From assembly GCF_039555335.1 (NCBI RefSeq), contig NC_092628.1, forward strand, positions 62,168,235 through 62,232,234: a DNA stretch of 64,000 nucleotides. Direction: 5' to 3'. This DNA is from Amphiura filiformis (Eukaryota > Echinodermata > Ophiuroidea > Amphilepidida > Amphiuridae). A program made the position numbers and the translations under genes. Within the stretch, counting starts at the first letter, position 1, and each line of letters opens with the position of its first letter. Below, in pieces: positions 1 through 23,353 of this stretch. The notes under the pieces are model-generated. The model was not told the DNA's origin. It saw only the letters and a program-made list of their open reading frames with translations, and did no database searches.

Positions 1-498
1 CAAAGGCACACTGCAAAAACTGAGATTGAACACTTTTTTGTCCTCGATTTGTACACACATGTAAAATCTAAACACAAATGTTAAACTAAAAAATACCAAG
101 TGTTTTTAAATATCTAAACATTAACACAAGGCATCAAATTACTAAACATGTTTAGCATTTAGACATGCTTACAAATCGAGAACAAGATGGTGTCTAGAAT
201 GGTGTTTAATATCTTGACACTGTTTTTGCAGTGCATGTTTTAAATCTTACTACCAATTTTGTAACACTTGTCCCAACACGAAGTCAAAATAAAGTACACT
301 ATTTGTCACAAAAGCATTTCAACCATGTCAACAGAAGATACTTTATTATTATGTTAACTCACTTTTCACATTCAAACAATGCGAGTGATCCTTACCTCTG
401 GGTCCTATTTTATTAGTTCTTAGGTGACTGACAACCTAATATTTGTCTTTTAAACTTCTTGTCCACCATGCACATTATTTATTATTTTCTAAACTTAA

Positions 499-720
499 AG
501 GAGGATTTCGTGATCCTAGTATCCTCTTTTAATGACTTTTCAGTGGATATGATCCACAAAAAAGCTTATTCCCAAAATTTGAGTTTATTCCGATATTGCC
601 TTTTCGAGTTATAAACATTATGTAAATAGCCAGAGGTTTCCAGTGGTATAAAATTTCAACTTTAAAAAAAAAAAAAAAGTGGGGGTGAGGGGATGAGGCT
701 GTGGGTCACAAAATGCCTTT
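499..720. mobile_element. TTAA-flanked MITE, family 1 (copy 1, internally deleted)
   Basis: Begins AGGAGGATTTCGTGATCC and ends CACAAAATGCCTTT, with TTAA at 495-498 and 721-724. Related to 2233-2545 and 33479-33813. A TTAA duplication is typical of piggyBac and Kolobok derivatives. Confidence 0.7.
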
Positions 721-1084
721 TTAAGGTGTGCGGTACGATCGATAATTGGACCCTGTCCCCACACTGACCTCAAAAATGTCCAAAATCAAGGTTTTGCTAC
801 TTGTCTCTTGCTCCTCCTAAGATTTTCACCCAAAATCCTTGTACTTTTAAAAAAGTGTGAAAAAAGATAATAAGCATTTTCTTTATTGGTTTTCTCACAA
901 TTTGTTGAAATGTACATTGACTTTTGAGCATAAAAATTAGGAGTTTGGGAAAAATAGAGGCTTTGTGATTAGTGCCAAAAATTTTTAATGTGTGATTAGA
1001 CCTGAAAGTGTATCAGAAGTCAGAACGGGGAAGGGCACTTTTTACAGGTGGAATTACAGACATATGCTTGAGAATTGAAATGCT

Positions 1085-1315
1085 GAATTGAAATCAAAGC
1101 TGAATTTCATTTCAATTCCACTTCATTCTTCATCACTCAACATGATTTCGATTCCAATCCAATTCAATTCTTCATTGCTCACGATGATTTCAATTCCAAT
1201 CCAATTCAATTCATGCCCAAGCCCACTCATTTCGATTCCAATTCAATTCCAATGCATTGAAATGAAAATTGCCCAAAATTCATTTCAATTCAATTCGATT
1301 TCAATGCATTGAATT
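1085..1315. repeat. ATTTCAATTCCAATCCAATTC minisatellite
   Basis: Imperfect tandem copies of a motif built from TTCAATTCCAATCCAATTCA and a GATTTC spacer. The 74-codon open frame over it is repeat-driven and not a gene. Confidence 0.75.
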
Positions 1316-1424
1316 AACATTAGTTTGAGGTCGGTAAAAAATCTCAACAATAAGCTCCTGTCCAATTTACCCAAACTGCTTTCTATGTTTTTAGTTTGTA
1401 GGAAAGGGTACAGACACATCAGAC

Positions 1425-1500
1425 AAAGGTATCGGTAATAACATCCGTTAAGAGTTTAGGTAGAAACCACGTGACAAAAACTGATACCAATCCTCAAGCC
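1425..1500 (+). promoter_or_regulatory. Intron-1 conserved block with E-box, copy A
   Basis: ACAAAGgTATCGgTAAT, then AAGAG..TAGG and CCACGTGAC; the same order recurs at 14995-15075 and 63385-63470. CACGTG at 1468-1473 is a bHLH E-box. Retention of the same element in three duplicated intervals suggests a regulatory role, unproven. Confidence 0.4.
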
Positions 1501-1575
1501 TTTAATTTGGAACAAGGCACTTTTTGTTCTTTGTCAGAGGGCTATAATACACATGCCTTTGCTTCCTCAAGAGAG

Positions 1576-1583
1576 TGACGTCA
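1576..1583. promoter_or_regulatory. Palindromic CRE-like site before copy A exon 2
   Basis: TGACGTCA in a CpG-rich patch (1560-1690) that also contains GCGTG cores and an inverted CCAAT (attgg at 1647-1651). It could be an internal promoter for a form lacking exon 1; weak evidence. Confidence 0.3.
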
Positions 1584-1754
1584 GTTGCTTCGCGCGTGCA
1601 CAGATGTACCGCCTCTGATCACGCGTGTAAACACGCCAGACCTTTATTGGTCAACGCGCGCGAGTGAATAATACACGCACTGGAGTACGCACTGACATCA
1701 TTCTCTCCAGGAAAGCCAAATGATCTGTAATACGATAGTCTTCTTGATATATAG

Positions 1755-12618
<10,864 letters not shown>

Positions 12619-12988
12619 ACGTTACAAAAACGCTTTATAAAACTTTAAAGCTATAATGTTTGTTAAATTTGCTCATAAGGATGCCCTCACTACTTCGAAT
12701 TTTTACTTTTTGTACGATTTTTATCCCAAAGGTGTACTTAAATACAATATAACCTGTATATAAATAAGTCGAACGGGTAATCATATGTATAGTTGTAGAA
12801 GTAAATTTAATATCTATGTAACCATAATGAGATGTTACCTCCACATATCTCCATTACTAACTACTACAGATCTCCAATCATAACCAACAACTGGTTGATA
12901 CAACATAATACAATTAGAATATTTGTGGTCCAATTTTTCACTCTGATTGGCCCAAAGTTATGGTATGTGAGCAGCTTCCTGTCTGATG

Positions 12989-12994
12989 AATAAA
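12989..12994 (+). promoter_or_regulatory. Candidate poly(A) signal for copy A
   Basis: First clear AATAAA downstream of the copy A stop, about 370 nt away. Hexamers are common in AT-rich DNA, so this is only a candidate 3' end. Confidence 0.35.
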
Positions 12995-13639
12995 AAAGCA
13001 ATTGTTTCGTTCCATGCATAAAACAGTTTACGGAAAAAGCGTTTGGTAAGAACGCAACTAAAGAAGACAGAAAAGCCTTTAAACTTTAAAAACCCTCAAT
13101 GACTCAATAACCATGATAACAGATATTCTCTATCGTAAAAACGTTTGACAATTTGCTAATACATGCACCAATGGTAGTTTGGACCAACAAATCCTTGGTC
13201 CAACATTTTCGTTAGAAACGGCTAATAATAAGTACAGTACAGGAAATCCGGTTGTTTTTAGACCATTTGAATTGGATTCCATTCTTACCAGTCAACGATA
13301 ATTCATCAAAGAGTTTTTGCATGGATGCGATTCGCCCTAGAGATATAAGGAACTTTTTAACTCAAAGATGTCCACTTCGGCTCCAGATCCTGATGGATTG
13401 ACGTGTACACTGGTATAGTTTGACATTATCTAGGACGTACCGTTCTTGAGTTATAACCGAAAAGTTTCAAAATTCTCCGATTTTGCCAAAAGAGGTGTCA
13501 TTGTTTGTTTTGATAAAACAATTCAAATAAGGATAGGATTGCACCATCTAGGATGTTTTGTTACCTAGGTAACACGGCAAAATAGATCAAGGAACATTGA
13601 GGCATATCAACAAAGGAAATGGAGAAATTATATCCAGCC

Positions 13640-14335
13640 TCATGTCGCCCAGGGTAACATGCTAAAACTTATCGAGGCCGAGAACACCAACCTTACTTGG
13701 AAGTCGATGGTTTATAACTTACCCAGGGGGCGCTTGAGTTTTGCAATTAGATCTTGTATTGACTTTCTGCCCACTTTCACCAGCCCCGAACTTGAGAGAA
13801 AAGAGTCAATGCAAAATGCAAGTTATGTTACAACACTTAAACCGTCCTCCATGTTTTGAACAATTGATATGTGTCTCTGTAGCAAAGCAGGTGTACCTGG
13901 CGGCACAATAGTATCCTTACGCATATTACACAATATGCTGTCTAAAACCATCAAAGACAATTGTATTATTTTTACAGCCCTCCCCGGATACACGTCCACC
14001 AAATATCCTGCCTAGTGCCTACTCCTCAAAAACCTGATCTTATCATCATTGACAACCAAAAAAAGTCATTCATTCATATATTCGAGCTTACCGTTCATCT
14101 AGAAACAAACATCCAAACCACCCACGAGCGAAAGTTTCCAAGTGCCAAAATTTGCAGTCTGATATCATCCAAAAAGGTTTCAAATGTTACCTGAAATGTT
14201 TTGAATTTGCGGTCCAGGGGTCTGGTTACAAATGAGAAAGTGGGGAGATTGCGCGATACTTTCAAATTTGCAGGAGCCAAATTCTCCAAGCAATTGGTCC
14301 TAGAGATTAGTAAGATCGCGCACGTCAGCAGCTTT
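13640..14335 (+). pseudogene. LINE 3' coding remnant with C-terminal nuclease-like domain
   Basis: The frame-shifted translation contains NTNLTWKSMVYNLPRGRLSF then a C-terminal KPDLIIIDNQKKS..FELTVHLETNI. The PDLxxID...ELTVPFExN pattern is typical of the PD-(D/E)XK-like tail of R2/NeSL-type retroelements (family knowledge). Stops and indels make it a relic. Confidence 0.6.
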
Positions 14336-14729
14336 ACAACCCGGACCATTGTGACGTGGCTCTTTTTGTGATGTTGCCTATGTAACAAAACATCCAAAAC
14401 AATGCAACTTTTCTCAATTTGATCAATTTTTGCCAAAGGAACAATTTGAGACCAGTTGGATTTAGAGCATTTTTCAACTGTAGACGCCTGTGGATACCTA
14501 TAACTCGAGAGATGTATGTTGGAGACACATCAAACTATATTTTTTCTAAATCCTTATGATTAGAGCAATACATTGGTATGGTGTTTTTCTTTAATATTTG
14601 ACCAACTTTGAAATTTCACTCCCTGCATAAGTGGCCATTTTGTATTTATGCAAATTAAGCACTGTTCCACTTCTTGGATTTTAGGGGACTTTTGATGTGT
14701 TATTAAATATGCTTTTCTGAAATGAATGG

Positions 14730-15095
14730 TAATTAAATGTAATATATCGATGGTCTATATTTATTCACAGAGAAATAAGCTATGGCTAATTTGGAAATCG
14801 AATCCACGCTTTCAAATGTAGATTGACTTGTTCGACTTCCTGTTCGTGAATATTGCACTGCGAATTTCTTTTGTATACTTAGTCTTAGATCAGGTAACTT
14901 CAAACCAAGTGGTTATCTTCTTCACACAATTATATAACAAACTGAAATGAAAACGGAATCTCCTTGCAACAAATTTTTAACAAAGGGTAGAAACAAAGAT
15001 ATCGATAATCATGTCAGTCAAGAGTAGGCAGGATTATTAGGAAGCCACGTGACCAAATCCTAAACCAAAACTAAAACTCAATATTTGAATTGAGG
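14730..15095 (+). promoter_or_regulatory. Displaced copy of intron-1 sequence with E-box
   Basis: About 360 nt homologous to 63130-63485 (copy C intron 1), sharing ATATAACAAACTGAAATGAA, ATCGATAAT and CCACGTGACCAAA (CACGTG 15046-15051). Here it sits after copy A and 8 kb before copy B exon 1, with no nearby exon 1 or exon 2, so it looks like a relic of a further duplication unit. Confidence 0.5.
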
Positions 15096-15357
15096 GACTT
15101 GTTACCTGGTTGGTCACCGCCCAGAGCAACCTCTATGTTTGTAACAATAAATGATGTACATCTATTAAATGATGTACATCCCCGTACATCTTCACCCAGG
15201 GTGAACCTCCTCCGTGATAAATAGACTCGCACTCATTTATGCGGGAGGCGTGCTGCACCCCTTCTCCCAACATCCAACCCACACCGCCATCGCCACCAAC
15301 ATATTATAATTATAATAGCAGTCTTTCGGTTGCTTTTAGTGTAGCATCATGTCGAAT

Positions 15358-16020
15358 AGAAAAATCTACCAAAAAACGTTTTAAAACGCAAAAAGGGGCC
15401 AAAGTTTAAAAAATCTTTCCTGTGTGGCTTTTCACCCTTTTTAAAACTTGGTCCCATTTAATCATAATAACATGAAGAACGGGTCATAATTTTTCAATGC
15501 AACAAAATTAGCACTTAATAGTTTTGAGACTGTTCGAAAGCGGTGCAATATGACTTGTATGCATATCAATGTATGTAGGCCTATTATCAAAAACATTATA
15601 GAAGGTGTATATTTTATTATATTGTGTGTTTATATAAAGAGTAGTGGAGTATTATACTTAGCAAATCGACTGTATGTCAACCTGCTGCATATAGGCCCTA
15701 CATCTCTGCATAAGGCGCAGAATCGAACATGACGATGAAAAATGTAAGAAAGTGAGTATTTGCTACTTTTTCTTAAATCAAAATACATTATAACGTCTAT
15801 ACGGAAATACTTCAATCACGCACGAACATTAATTAATTTACTCTACGAAATAAACACTGACAACTAAGAAAACCAACAGGTATAGATGACTCTCTATGGG
15901 TCTTTAGAAACTTTCATAAATGGGACCAAGTTTAAAAAAGGGTGAAAAGCCACACAGGAAAGATTTTTTAAACTTTGGCCCCTTTTTGCGTTTTAAAACG
16001 TTTTTTGGTAGATATTGATA
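15358..16020. repeat. Inverted repeat pair with 450-nt spacer
   Basis: Arms 15358-15462 and 15908-16015 are nearly perfect complements (AAAACGTTTTAAAACGC, GGGGCCAAAGTTTAAAAAAT). A third, degraded copy lies at 16283-16365. Confidence 0.75.
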
Positions 16021-16510
16021 CTTTTTAAATGGATATCCATATTGCGCGGTTAGTGGTTCTTTGTAGCCATGCGAGGCAAACTAGTTAAATATCCATTATC
16101 GTGATTATTGGTTCTTTGTAGCCCTGCGGGGCAAACTACTTGGATATCCATATTTCGCGGTAAGTGGGTTTTTGAAGCTCTGGGGGAAAACTAGCTGGAT
16201 ATCCATATATCACGGTTAGTGATATTTTGAAGCCTTGTGGGGCAAACTAGTTTGATATCCACATTTCGCGGTTAGTGTGATAAATGGGACCAAGTTTAGA
16301 AAAGGGTGAAAAGCTTCACATTTTTTTTTAACTTTGGCCCTTTTTTACGTTTTGGTAGATATTGATGCTTTTTTGAGTTGGATATCCACGGTTAGTGGTT
16401 CTTTATGGCCCTGCGGGGCAAAACAGTTGGATATCCACATTGCGCGGTTAGTGATTCTTTGTAGCCATACGGGGCAAACTATAGTTGGATATCCATATTT
16501 CGCGGTTAGT
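16020..16510. repeat. ~60-bp minisatellite
   Basis: Repeated unit TGGATATCCATATTTCGCGG followed by TTAGTGGTTCTTTGTAGCC and CTGCGGGGCAAACTAGT. About seven imperfect units, interrupted by the 16283-16365 arm copy. Confidence 0.75.
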
Positions 16511-16669
16511 GGTTTTAGCGACCCGTAACCACCCCAACCAGCTACATACCTCATCCAGCTATTTTACTTATCAAAATACTAGTGTCTACCCATCATGACG
16601 AAGCTCCTACTTCCGGTAATACCGCACACAATTTATACTGGTGTGTTTATAGTGCAAATACAATATCCT

Positions 16670-17585
16670 TCGGTTGAGAAGGATATCGATCTACCCTACA
16701 TACATATACTGCATATATAGACAAGACCATTTGTGTCTTTTAACTTATAAATGTATTGCTGGTTTTGTTCCAAAGTATATGCAAACAATTTTTACCTCTG
16801 TGAAAACCAGTCATCGTCACAATACACGAGGTAGCGCTCATGGCAATATTGCACTTAATTTCAAACCCAGAATTGAAGCTGGTAGACGCTCATTCTTATT
16901 CAGAGGGGCTAAGGCCTGGAATTCACTTGATCCTAAACTGAAATCACCTCTCCCAATTAGCACAGCAACTTTCAAAACAATATACAACTCTGAATTTTAT
17001 GATTCTTTGTAGTCTTTAAATTTGTTTCATATTTTGGCTTCATTCGTTTATTTTGCAAAACAAGATTTGTTTGAGTTGTATTTATATAATATACTATCAT
17101 GCTAGGCCTTACTACTATTTTGTGCAATCAGTTTCCATATTGAATTATTTGTATTTGACATTAAATGAATTATTTAGTTTGTATTTGGTGCAATCGATAG
17201 TTTTGAATAATATTAATGTTTTATAGCTATGCTGGTTCATAGGTTGATTTTTGTAGTGTTTTATCTTTTAAGTAGTTTCAATGCTTATTGGGTCCCCCAT
17301 ATTATTTGATCCTGTATTCTATATGCTATGCCTATGTATGTAGTATTAATAGTATTTTAAACATGTTGTAAAGTTATATTGTAATTTGACTTATTTTGTA
17401 AACATCTAAATTTGCAATATTATCGTGTATTTGAATGTATGTATTTTTAAAACCTTAATAATTATGTTGTAAATGTTGTATTGATCCCTGGGCCTCAAGG
17501 AAGAACAGGTGATTAATTGTGTTTTCAACTGATTGAGTGTCCCAGGTTAAAGAAGAAATAAAACAAACAAACAAACAAACAAACT
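16670..17585 (+). pseudogene. 5'-truncated LINE, 3' end
   Basis: The last open frame (to 17012) reads YKCIAGFVPKYMQTIF, HNTRGSAHGNIAL and SFLFRGAKAWNSLDPKLKSP, the usual C-terminus after a CR1/Jockey-type RT. A 3'UTR follows, ending in (AAAC)n at 17560-17583. Confidence 0.7.
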
Positions 17586-17589
17586 GCTA

Positions 17590-20500
17590 GTGTTTATCCG
17601 GATAATATCTGACCGGATAGAAATTTACTGTAATGTACCGCACATCTGCTCCCACTATAAACACGCTCGTACACATAACAAATGCACTACGATCAAATAG
17701 GTTGATGACAACATTTGATTGAAATGACTGCACTGCACTATGATTTAGTGAAGGACACCGGTTCAAATCCTTTGTTTAGAGCCAATCGATAAAGCATGCA
17801 GGGCCTTTGACCTTCATCCAGTAAGGATCAGCCAAGCACGAAAGGTTTCTTGTTTAGCTCAACTTTTTTCTTCAAGTATTTATTCATAATGCAGGCCTAA
17901 ATCAAGTGTACTGAGAGAGTAGGAGGATTTGTTTGATATTATTCTTGATTTTGATTAATATTATAGTCATACCTGCTTGTTTCCTTAGCATCGGATATTA
18001 AAATTACAATTCTCCACATACACATTCCAGTTTGCAAGAGAAGATGTAAGAAAAGCAGGAGAACAGAATTACATCTTCTCTGGTATAGTACAAAGCTGTC
18101 TTTTTATAGTGTTTAGAAAAATATTTACACAACCACCAACTATCAAAAGACTGTGGGTTCTGGATTCTAGTCCGAGTAATTAATGGATTATTGTGTCATA
18201 ATATGCCTACTGCGGTTGAAATTGCATACGATGATTCTACACTGACGTATAGAGAACATCATTCACAAACTTTCACACTTCTCGGAGCTAAAGGTTATAA
18301 GGGATTAAACGCTTGAATGATGTTGTTCATACTTGCATCTACCGCCGCTATTGCCATCGCTCGATGCTAGCCTTTCCAATATGCTTCTTGCGTGCAGTGT
18401 GTAAATAAACGAGTTAGGTGTGAAGCATGAACGAAAGATGAACATTGTTATACGTCGACAGATGCCCATAGGTGCTAGTATGAATTTCCATTTGATATAA
18501 TTGGGCACTTCAGGGTTCAATATAGATTATATACAATTAAGTATGATATATTTTCGATGGTAAATATATTTCACTTTAAAAGTTTTAGTTTTCATAATTG
18601 CAATTTGTTAATATTATATAAAAAGCGGGTATAAGTCTATAATTGTAAGAGTATCCGATCATATTGAATTTTAAGAACCAGCAAGAACTGTGAATGCCGC
18701 GATTCTTGCAGTAGTTTTTATGAATAGAATACAATAGCGGATACAATAGCGAATACAATAGAACTCTATTACGGGCAAATAAACCTTGTCGCGTTGCTAA
18801 ATTTCACTTCTTCTTTTTTCATTAACTAACCGTTATTTTTTAAACTTTGGACGCGAGGTTTTTAATTTATTCCCATTACGTAATGGGACGCGAACCGTGG
18901 AACTACTTTCAATTGAAACAATAAAACATATCTTTATGGCTAAATTGCCCTGGAAATTCATATCTGTTTTATATATTTGAACAGTATAAGTCATATTCCT
19001 TTTTGGAGTATCAAAAATATTGAAATGGTAAATAAATCTTTGAATATTACTCATGTACTATACCTTAGAATCTGTACTGGAAACGGTCACTAATTTCTAC
19101 CAGGTTGAATAAATCACGTACAACTTGAAATCCTTCCTGGTGCTTCCTTTTTTTTCATTTTAAAGTGCATGCAAAGTTACAGCAAAAATGTATTTTGCAA
19201 CCGGTTACGTTGCATGTTTTCCGCGTTGCTATGGTAAAATACATTGATCAAGTTGTGCTATGCAGTGGACAGTTTGTTGAGTAAACGCTATCTGGTTGTT
19301 GTTGCAATAGCTATGCACGTATCTTGAAATCGCAGATGTACGTAGCCTAAATATTTACAGTTTATTGTGTTATTCCAGAGACATTCCAACATCATTTATT
19401 GTTACAAACAATCTCAAAGACATTTTGCAATTCATATACTTTATAAGATTACCCCCAGGTGGTTGTTTACGATCTATATTTACATACAGCCGCAACTTCA
19501 GATATAAAACAGTGATAGCGGGATAAAGACTGCACAAAAAGTAACGCAGCTGTCATAAATACACCTATAACTTCAGAATTAAAGTTCTCCAATATTTAAA
19601 CATAGAAATTAGGACGATATATTTACGCTCATTTTGATATTACATTCGTCCATTTTCATTCAATATTAACATCACAGCAGTGTTTTAAAGACACATACCC
19701 GAATATTGAAGTTGCAGCTATTTGTATTGATTTGAAGTCAGCGCGGAAATTGGCACTAAATTCACGGTTTTTGTATTAGCCACCCAAAGCTATGGCGAAT
19801 TTTGTTCACTTGCTCTCAACAAACTGAGGCTGGCAAGGTATCGATCAGTTATGAATAATTCACATCAACTCTGACTCGGCCCGTGTGATTGAGGTCACCA
19901 TATAAAGGTGTCGTATTAAAGTTTAGCGAATCGTACCTATTGAAGAGAGTAAAACGCCCTCAATCGCTGTCACGACGGGTGGAAATGTGATCAATTACTA
20001 TTATCCAATCAGGCAGCAGTGATAGTTTTTTTCCAAGAAAGTCTTCTAATTTGATAAGGGAATGTCAAATACGAAGGAAATGCATGACAGGTATAAATAT
20101 GAAGTCACAAAAACATGTGATGCCTCACGTGACCTTGCATCATGGCGCCGTATTTGTTTGTGTGTTCGTATTTCATGTCCTCCTCATTGTCCTGTGAAAA
20201 ATATCAACGACTCCCGGCATGAATTATCGGTTTTATAAGTAGGTAAAGAAAATCACACAATAGTAACTACGGGGTAAGTATAGCACAAATAAATCAAAAA
20301 CGTCTGAGGTCATACTGAGGTTGACGTATTGACTTGTCTGGGATCGAAAAGCACGTGGGCCAGCCTAGTATTTTAAGATTGGCGGCTGGTTTACATGTAG
20401 TTAATTGTCATGTGTATACTCGATTGTTTATCTTGGTCAGTTAATATCTCTTTTAAATGCTGATAAATCGTATTTATTGCACATCTATCTATTATAATAC

Positions 20501-20730
20501 GATATTCTTTAATAGAATTCTATCATCTAGATGAGGTGATGCAGCAGAATTTGACTGCTAGATTTAGCTAGATTTCACCAGAGCTCAGTAATTTAGATGC
20601 TAAAAATTCAAGTACAAACTTGAAGTTTACACACAATAAAAACAGTTACATTTATTTAACGAAATGGTATACTGTGGAAAGCTAATCATTTAACAGCTAT
20701 TTAATTGCGCATTTAACCCAATATAGAATT
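17590..20730. other. Intergenic stretch A-B, no gene seen
   Basis: About 3.1 kb of AT-rich sequence without a credible exon, RNA gene or clear repeat ends. Short open frames here lack family signatures. Confidence 0.5.
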
Positions 20731-20734
20731 CGAG

Positions 20735-22090
20735 TCAAGCCCTGTCTGTGGATATTATTAGAAGATCATTCCAGGCCATAGCCCCCCTGAACAGGAGAGT
20801 CCTCTTGCCAGTCTCAGTGCGCATCTGATCAATAACCAAATTACCAGATGTTGATGATCTGAGAGTGTAATTACTATAAGCATCAATACACCTGGTGAAA
20901 ATATTGCACAGGTTGGGGGTACCAGCCCCCCCAAGACATTTAAAAGCATTAAGACAGGTATGATCAGAAAAAGTTTCCCAGTTTAGGGAATCAAATACAA
21001 AATGAGTTGGGGTGCACATTGGGACGCCAATGATTGCTCTACCGAGACGTTTTTGATGGCGATCCAACATGTTCAGGAGAGTTAGGCCTGCATTTGACCA
21101 AATTACAATTGGTCAACTAGATTACAATAAACAAATTAAGGTAAAACAACGGATGTATATAACAACTTCAGGGTGTCAACAGTTAAAAACAGAAGGACCA
21201 ATATACTCGTATTTATATAAAGTGACATGCAAATTTTATCAAAGTTAACCGCTGGTCACAAATAATGCCAGGATACTTAAAATGTGCGACACACTCAAGG
21301 GGCTGATCATTGATATTAACAGTAAGAGGACCAGAGCTGATGCAAGTTTGCATGCATATCCAAACAGCATTGTTTTGGTTTTAGTAACATTCAATGTAAG
21401 CCTATGTTGGTGAAGCCATTTAGCAACACTTTGCATATCAGAATTGAGAACACTATTTATTTCATCAATGATTCTGCTAGCAAAGAAAATGGCATCGGCA
21501 TAAAGGTTAAATTTGTCATTCTTGACAGCCGTAGGGAGATTGTTGATATATATATTGTAAATAAAAGAGGCTCCAGGATTGATCCCCGGGGTACCCAGGA
21601 AGTGAATTTCCCACTTTGGTAGCCTGTTTCCTTTCACCCACGTATGAGTAGAACCAGCGTAGTTCCAGTCTACAAACACCAACACTCTAAAGTCTCGAGA
21701 GCAAAATAGGGTGATTGACCGTGTCAAAGGCATTTTCAGGTCTTAAAAAATGGCCCCACATAACTCCCATGATCAATTTAAAATTTACTCTATTAGATCA
21801 CAACACAAGAGTGGTGAGTGTTGAGAGTGTTTGGGTCTGAAACCACCCTGTTCAGGACATAAAATGTTATTTTGTGACAAAAAAGCATAGAATTGATCGT
21901 AGACAAGTCTTTCAAAGATCTTCATGATCACCGGAATGACAGAGATGGTGGTGACATTACGGGCCCATCTTTATAGATAGGACTCACTCTACTTTGTTTC
22001 CAAACTGCAGGAACAACACCTGTCTGAAGGCTGAAGTTAAACATATGAGCAATAGGTGTAACAAATCCCAAAAATGTCCAAATCTTGTGG
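20735..22090 (-). pseudogene. CR1/Jockey-type LINE fragment (RT to C-terminus)
   Basis: Minus-strand translation gives the RT blocks FIYNIYINNLPTAVKNDKFN, LYADAIFFAS (YADD core changed to YADA) and KWLHQHRLTLNVTKTKTMLF. Further on come DRHQKRLGRAIIGV and the terminal KRTLLFRGAMAWNDL. Several frames are used, so it is dead. Confidence 0.75.
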
Positions 22091-22147
22091 GGCAATCAAT
22101 CAAATAGTGTATTACACTGTGATTCAGTATCAGTTATCAGTATCACC

Positions 22148-22350
22148 TGATGTAAGTCCGGTTTCTCGCATTGCTAGTGGTCAGGCTTCCTTAACCCAAT
22201 TAGTCCTATATACCAGTGTTTATAATTTCTCATCACACTAGAAAGATAATCAATTGAATGGTTTCACATTGGTAGGGCTAGCCTACTGGCCATGCTGGCT
22301 TAGGAAACCTTACCACTAGCCAAGCTTCGAGAAATCGGACTCAGGCTTTA
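22148..22350. repeat. Small inverted-repeat element
   Basis: Arms of about 40 nt share TCCGGTTTCTCGCATTGCTA / TAGCCAAGCTTCGAGAAATC, with the CTAGTGGT core in both. It lies 200 nt before the copy B leader exon. Confidence 0.55.
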
Positions 22351-22555
22351 ATGACCTCAACGAGCTCCAACGTTCCGAGTTGTGAACACGTGCGTGAAAC
22401 CTGACCTTCGTTTGTTTAACCCTTCATGAGAGTTAGTCACCCACGAAATATACAGAAAGTCGTACTATCTTTACAAAATAGACTACGACGATAAAAGATT
22501 TCCTAATAACTATTGTAGGATATAAGCCAGTATAAGATCAGACTAGTCTTGTTAA

Positions 22556-22636
22556 AGGAAGGACTTAAGATTTGCTTCTGTTAATTGAAGGATTCGGCAG
22601 CGCCTCGCAGGAAAGGACTCGGATATTATAATTGCG
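22556..22636 (+). other. Copy B 5'UTR leader exon
   Basis: Sequence like the three leaders near copy C, sharing AAGATTTGCTT, a GCAGGAA block and GGATATTATAATT, and ending at a GGTATGTT donor (gt at 22637). The next acceptor, gatctacag, at 23202-23210 opens the exon with the ATG. Indels between the copies break every reading frame, so it is taken as untranslated. The 5' end is approximate. Confidence 0.6.
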
Positions 22637-23210
22637 GTATGTTTCATGATTACAAGCTAAGTTGCACAATTAAAAATCAAATGTTTTTGAATTCAATAGT
22701 TTTGACTGTAAATCTGAGGTACTCGCAATTAAATTTGTAAATGAATTTGATTTTAATATTGGCACATTTTAATGAATTACTTGATGAACTAAATATCCCA
22801 TACAGATATTGATAATAATAATTATTGAGTGCTCACACAATTATAATCTTGGTTATCTGATTGGCTATTCTGTGCTATTCACAATAGAGAATAGTTTGAA
22901 CTACATTTTTATGACTCCCAGCACGAAACCTGTATTTTTTGCGTATTTTGGTACGGCAGACCGCGATCCTGTCCAATTTTATACGGGTTTTGGCGTGACA
23001 GACCCGGGTCACGGGCAATCCGTATTCCGTATAAACAGACTCGCTAATTTATCCGTCGGGAAAATTCCTAACGTATGCTGTGACCAGTTCGATTGTACAC
23101 TGGTTAACTCCTTCTGGGAACTCCTTGTTTTCAACCCTGCTATACAAATGGTCATTTTCGAAATTAAAGTGTTAATCTTATAGTTTGATTGATTTCTTGC
23201 CGATCTACAG

Positions 23211-23353
23211 GTTGAGAACACAAGATGGGGATACATGCTTCAACTTTGTTGACCAATCCGGCAACTACGGCAGTTTTTGTTGTGGTCAGTTTTGCGGCAC
23301 TTTTCAAATACTTTATAACATCCAACAGCAAAGCCTCTGTCACATTACCCAAG
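23211..23353 (+). CDS. Copy B exon 1 (membrane anchor; CDS from 23225)
   Basis: Acceptor gatctacag, 14 untranslated bases, then ATG at 23225. Encodes 43 residues: MGIHASTLLTNPATTAVFVV, the hydrophobic VSFAALFKYF, and ending VTLPK at an AAG|gtaacc donor. It enters exon 2 in phase 0. Copy C has a near-identical exon at 61137, which supports the start. Confidence 0.85.

Noticed and set aside
1088-1312. Open frame rich in FNSSLLTMISIPIQ
   Set aside because: Produced by the CAATTC minisatellite.
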